Shown here one piece after another: positions 5,196 through 7,491 of a DNA stretch of 7,491 bases. The DNA comes from Acidobacteriota bacterium (GTDB lineage Bacteria > Acidobacteriota > Vicinamibacteria > Vicinamibacterales > 2-12-FULL-66-21). The DNA is taken from assembly GCA_020200195.1 (NCBI GenBank), contig JAIVJE010000213.1, positions 1 through 7,491 of the forward strand. The letters run 5' to 3'. Numbering within the stretch: the first letter of the stretch is position 1; each line of letters begins with the position of its first letter. A program made the translations under genes and the position numbers. The notes beneath the pieces are model-generated. The model had not been told where the DNA came from. It saw only the letters and a list, made by a program, of their open reading frames with translations, and did not search any database.

Positions 5196-6208
5196 TGCGG
5201 ACAGGTGCGGCGCGGAGGTCAGCCGTCGCATTAGCGGTGGTGTGTGTCGTGATCGGCACGGCGTGTCGCGGGGACGACGACGGCCCGTTGCGCGCGTCGG
5301 GGTACGTCGAGGCGACTGAGGTCAGGGTCGCTCCCGAGGTCGGCGGCCGCATCCTCGAGCTGCCAGTGTCGGAAGGCGACCGCGTGGCTGCCGGCGCGCT
5401 CATCGCCAGGCTTGACACGGCGGATGCCCAGTTAGCGATCCGGCGCGCCGAGGCCGACCGTGCGCAAGCCGTCGCGCAGCTTCGATTGCTCGAGGCTGGT
5501 GCGCGCGCCGAAGACGTGCGGCAGGCACGCGCACAGGCTGACTCCGCGCAGGCCGATGTCCGGGCTGTCGAATCGGAGCTCGAGAGCGCCTCGGCAGATT
5601 TGGAGCGGTTCGAAGCATTGCTGCGGGCGAATGCCGGCTCGCGCAAGCAGCGAGACGATGCCGCGACGCGTCGAGAAGTAGCTTCCGCCCGTCTGGCTGG
5701 CGCCCGTGATCGCGCTCGTGCCGCGACGGAAGCGCTCGCGCGCGTGCGCGCCGGAACACGTCCCGAAGAGATCGCGGTGGCGAAGGCACGCGTCGCTGCG
5801 TCCGACGCGCAGATCGCGACGCTGCAGAAGGGTGCCGCCGATGCGGTGCTGCTGGCGCCCGTCGGAGGGGTCGTCACGGCCAAACTCGTCGATCCAGGTG
5901 AGATCGTTGCGCCCAGGGCACCGGTCGTCGTCCTGACCGACCTGGATCACGCCTGGGCGAACGTGTACGTGGACGAGCCGGTGGTGCCGCGCCTGCGGCT
6001 CGGCCAGAAAGTGCCGCTCGTCACCGACGCCGGCCAGCGGCTCGAAGGCACCATCACGTTCATTTCGCCGAAGGCGGAATTCACGCCGCGAAATGTGCAG
6101 ACCGCGGACGAACGGTCGAAACTCGTCTATCGCATCAAGGTGACCGCAGACAACCGCGCGGGCATCCTGAAATCCGGGATGCCGGTGGAAGCCGAGATCC
6201 CGCGATGA
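5195..6208 (+). CDS. HlyD/YbhG-family periplasmic adaptor, probable lipoprotein
   Basis: This 337-residue membrane fusion protein links an inner-membrane ABC exporter to an outer-membrane channel. The N-terminus has basic residues, a hydrophobic run (about 9-22) and Cys24 after IGTA, which fits a lipoprotein signal. The first half of the lipoyl (barrel-sandwich) domain is at about 34-74 (SGYVEATEVRVAPEVGGRI). A long alpha-helical hairpin of about 140 residues follows, very rich in Ala, Arg and Glu, with the paired turn motifs GARAEDV (102-108) and GTRPEEI (187-193) that are seen in YbhG-like adaptors. The lipoyl second half (VLLAPVGGVVTAKLVDPGEIV) and a beta-barrel (about 250-337, ending LKSGMPVEAEIPR) complete it. 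The start at 5195 has a good ribosome site, AGGTGA at 5185-5190, and overlaps the tetR stop by one base. Its own stop overlaps the ATPase start by four bases. The family is sure; the substrate is unknown. Confidence 0.93.
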   Translation: MRTGAARRSAVALAVVCVVIGTACRGDDDGPLRASGYVEATEVRVAPEVGGRILELPVSEGDRVAAGALIARLDTADAQLAIRRAEADRAQAVAQLRLLEAGARAEDVRQARAQADSAQADVRAVESELESASADLERFEALLRANAGSRKQRDDAATRREVASARLAGARDRARAATEALARVRAGTRPEEIAVAKARVAASDAQIATLQKGAADAVLLAPVGGVVTAKLVDPGEIVAPRAPVVVLTDLDHAWANVYVDEPVVPRLRLGQKVPLVTDAGQRLEGTITFISPKAEFTPRNVQTADERSKLVYRIKVTADNRAGILKSGMPVEAEIPR

Positions 6209-7182
6209 CGTCCTCTTTCGCGCTCGTATTCGGGCGGGTGACGAAGCGGTACAGCGCCGTCGTCGCGCTCGACGATGTCTCGTTTGCCGTGGAGCGCGGG
6301 GAACTGTTCGGTCTCATTGGACCTGACGGCGGCGGCAAGACCACCGCGATCCGCCTCGCGTGTGGCCTGATCGCCACGGACGGCGGCAGCGTGTCCGTGC
6401 TCGGCCGCGATCCCGTGCGGGAGCATCGGGTCGTGACAGCGGCGCTCGGGTATCTGTCGCAGCGCTTCAGCCTGTACGGCGACCTGACGATCGACGAGAA
6501 CATTGCATTCTTCGCCGAGATCCACGGGGTCAGGCGATACGGCGCCGCGCGGGATCGTTTACTCGAGATGACGCAGTTGACGCCCTTCCGCAAGCGCCGC
6601 GCCGATCGGCTCTCCGGTGGCATGAAGCAGAAGCTGGCACTGGCGTGCACGCTGGTCCATGAACCCGACGTACTGGTTCTCGACGAACCGACAACCGGCG
6701 TGGATCCCGTGTCGCGGCGTGAGTTCTGGAAGCTGCTGTCGGAGTTTCTCTCGCAGGGACTGACGATCGTCATGGCGACGCCCTACCTGGACGAAGCCGA
6801 GCGCTGCCATCGTGTCGCGCTGCTGCACGACGGCCACCTGCTCGCGATCGATCAGCCCGCCGTATTGCAGGCGGCGCTGAGCGGCCGCCTGCTCGAGGTC
6901 GTCACCGAGACGGCACGTCCGCCGATGGACGTGCTCGCGGGCGTGGCAGGCGTGGACGACGTCCAGACGTTCGGGGACCGCGCGCACGTACGGATCGCCG
7001 GCTCCGACGTCGACACCGCCGCAAAGACGCTGGCTGATGCTCTGACGAGCCACGGGATCAGGCCGCTCAGTATACGGCCGGTCCCCGCGTCGCTCGAGGA
7101 CGTCTTCATCGATCTCATCGCGCGCGGCGAAGCGGCACGCGCAAACGTCGTGCGCGCAGCAGGTATGGAGAAGCAAACGTGA
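6205..7182 (+). CDS. ABC transporter ATP-binding protein, YbhF-like, single domain
   Basis: This 325-residue cytoplasmic ATPase would power the exporter built on the adaptor before it. It has a Walker A GPDGGGKTT (residues 39-47), Q-loop Gln86 in YLSQRFSLYGDLT, signature LSGGMKQK (136-143), Walker B VLVLDEP (156-162, with Glu161 as catalytic base) and D-loop GVDP (165-168). The GPDG form of Walker A and the SLYGDLTIDENI stretch are typical of YbhF-type ATPases. At the switch position the sequence is ATPYLDEAERC, so Pro193 stands where most ABC ATPases have histidine. That suggests a reduced or asymmetric catalytic site that would pair with a second, canonical ATPase. E. coli YbhF has two such domains fused; here there is one, with a C-terminal regulatory part at about 220-325. 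A second ATPase and the permeases are expected beyond the right edge. The gene overlaps both neighbours by four bases. Confidence 0.95.
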   Translation: MTSSFALVFGRVTKRYSAVVALDDVSFAVERGELFGLIGPDGGGKTTAIRLACGLIATDGGSVSVLGRDPVREHRVVTAALGYLSQRFSLYGDLTIDENIAFFAEIHGVRRYGAARDRLLEMTQLTPFRKRRADRLSGGMKQKLALACTLVHEPDVLVLDEPTTGVDPVSRREFWKLLSEFLSQGLTIVMATPYLDEAERCHRVALLHDGHLLAIDQPAVLQAALSGRLLEVVTETARPPMDVLAGVAGVDDVQTFGDRAHVRIAGSDVDTAAKTLADALTSHGIRPLSIRPVPASLEDVFIDLIARGEAARANVVRAAGMEKQT

Positions 7183-7491
7183 GGTTGGTACGCCTGCTGC
7201 TCGCGGTGATGCTGGTCGGGCCGTCGCAGGCGGCATACGCCCAGACGCAGCGGCTGACGCTCGAGGAGGCGCTGGCGCGAGGTCTGCGGAACAGCCTGAG
7301 ATTGGCGGAGCTCGACGCCCGCCGGGAAGCAGCGGAGGCGGCTGAAGCCAGCCGCGCCGCGTCGACGCGACCGCTGATCGCGCTGGTCGCTGGCTACACG
7401 CGGACGAATCACGTTGAGGAGTTCGCCATCGTTCAGCCCGGCCTGCCCCGTCGGGTGCTGTACCCCGACATTCCCGACAACTATCGTGCGC
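7179..7491 (+). CDS. TolC-family outer-membrane efflux protein, N-terminal part
   Basis: The gene starts at GTG 7179, overlapping the ATPase stop in GTGA, with a GGAG ribosome site at 7167-7170. It runs off the right edge after 104 codons. The product begins with a signal peptide (RLVRLLLAVMLVGPSQAAYA, probable cut after Ala21). The sequence QRLTLEEALARGLRNSLRLA follows, the standard opening of TolC-type channels, and then a long helix rich in Ala, Glu and Arg. The later stretch TRPLIALVAGYTRTNHVEEF fits the first transition toward the beta-barrel strands, and VLYPDIPDNYRA is also typical. It would trimerise in the outer membrane and dock with the HlyD-type adaptor encoded two genes upstream, completing a tripartite pump. 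Family members are usually 420 to 500 residues, so most of it is missing here. Having its own channel gene in the operon suggests a dedicated exit duct. Confidence 0.9.
   Translation, partial: MRLVRLLLAVMLVGPSQAAYAQTQRLTLEEALARGLRNSLRLAELDARREAAEAAEASRAASTRPLIALVAGYTRTNHVEEFAIVQPGLPRRVLYPDIPDNYRA

Overview
This is a GC-rich, densely coding bacterial window. It probably comes from an Acidobacteriota genome, perhaps Vicinamibacteria. The main reason is the leftmost gene, which encodes a MacB/FtsX-type permease with the N-terminal signature of the ADOP family (acidobacterial duplicated orphan permeases). The efflux operon and the LytTR-type two-component genes fit but do not decide the phylum. 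The taxon is inferred from protein style, not from a marker gene.

Layout. (1) Minus strand, 1-805: the N-terminal 268 codons of the ADOP permease, running off the left edge. (2) 806-1168: a gene-free stretch with a degenerate GCTGATAGC-type repeat and a weak promoter-like site for the permease. (3) 1169-1681 (+): an unrecognised small protein with a hydrophobic N-terminus and a charged C-terminal helix. (4) 1778-4551 (+): a tightly packed signalling operon. It holds a four-helix LiaI/LiaF-type membrane protein, a LiaF-like protein broken by an internal deletion/frameshift, a LytS/YpdA-type histidine kinase and a LytTR response regulator, with junctions of -1, +6 and -4 bases. (5) 4568-7491 (+): an efflux operon. 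It holds a promoter/operator region, a TetR/AcrR regulator lacking its start codon and first helix, a lipoprotein-like HlyD/YbhG adaptor, a YbhF-type ABC ATPase and the start of a TolC-family outer-membrane channel. All junctions overlap by 1 to 4 bases. The set resembles the E. coli cecR-ybhGFSR locus with a TolC gene added.

How they work together. The kinase and regulator would sense an envelope state, with the LiaF-like membrane proteins as likely modulators. The efflux operon would build a tripartite inner membrane-periplasm-outer membrane exporter whose permease subunits must lie past the right edge. The TetR protein would normally repress that operon by binding the AGTTAG/CTAACT repeats next to it.

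Most striking points. Two genes, the liaF-like gene and the tetR gene, each look disrupted by a small deletion at a definable place. In the tetR case the operator now abuts the codons for helix 1/helix 2, with no canonical start codon before the recognition helix. These could be real lesions or assembly errors. No mobile element, CRISPR array, rRNA or tRNA was seen, and I found no convincing wholly new system.
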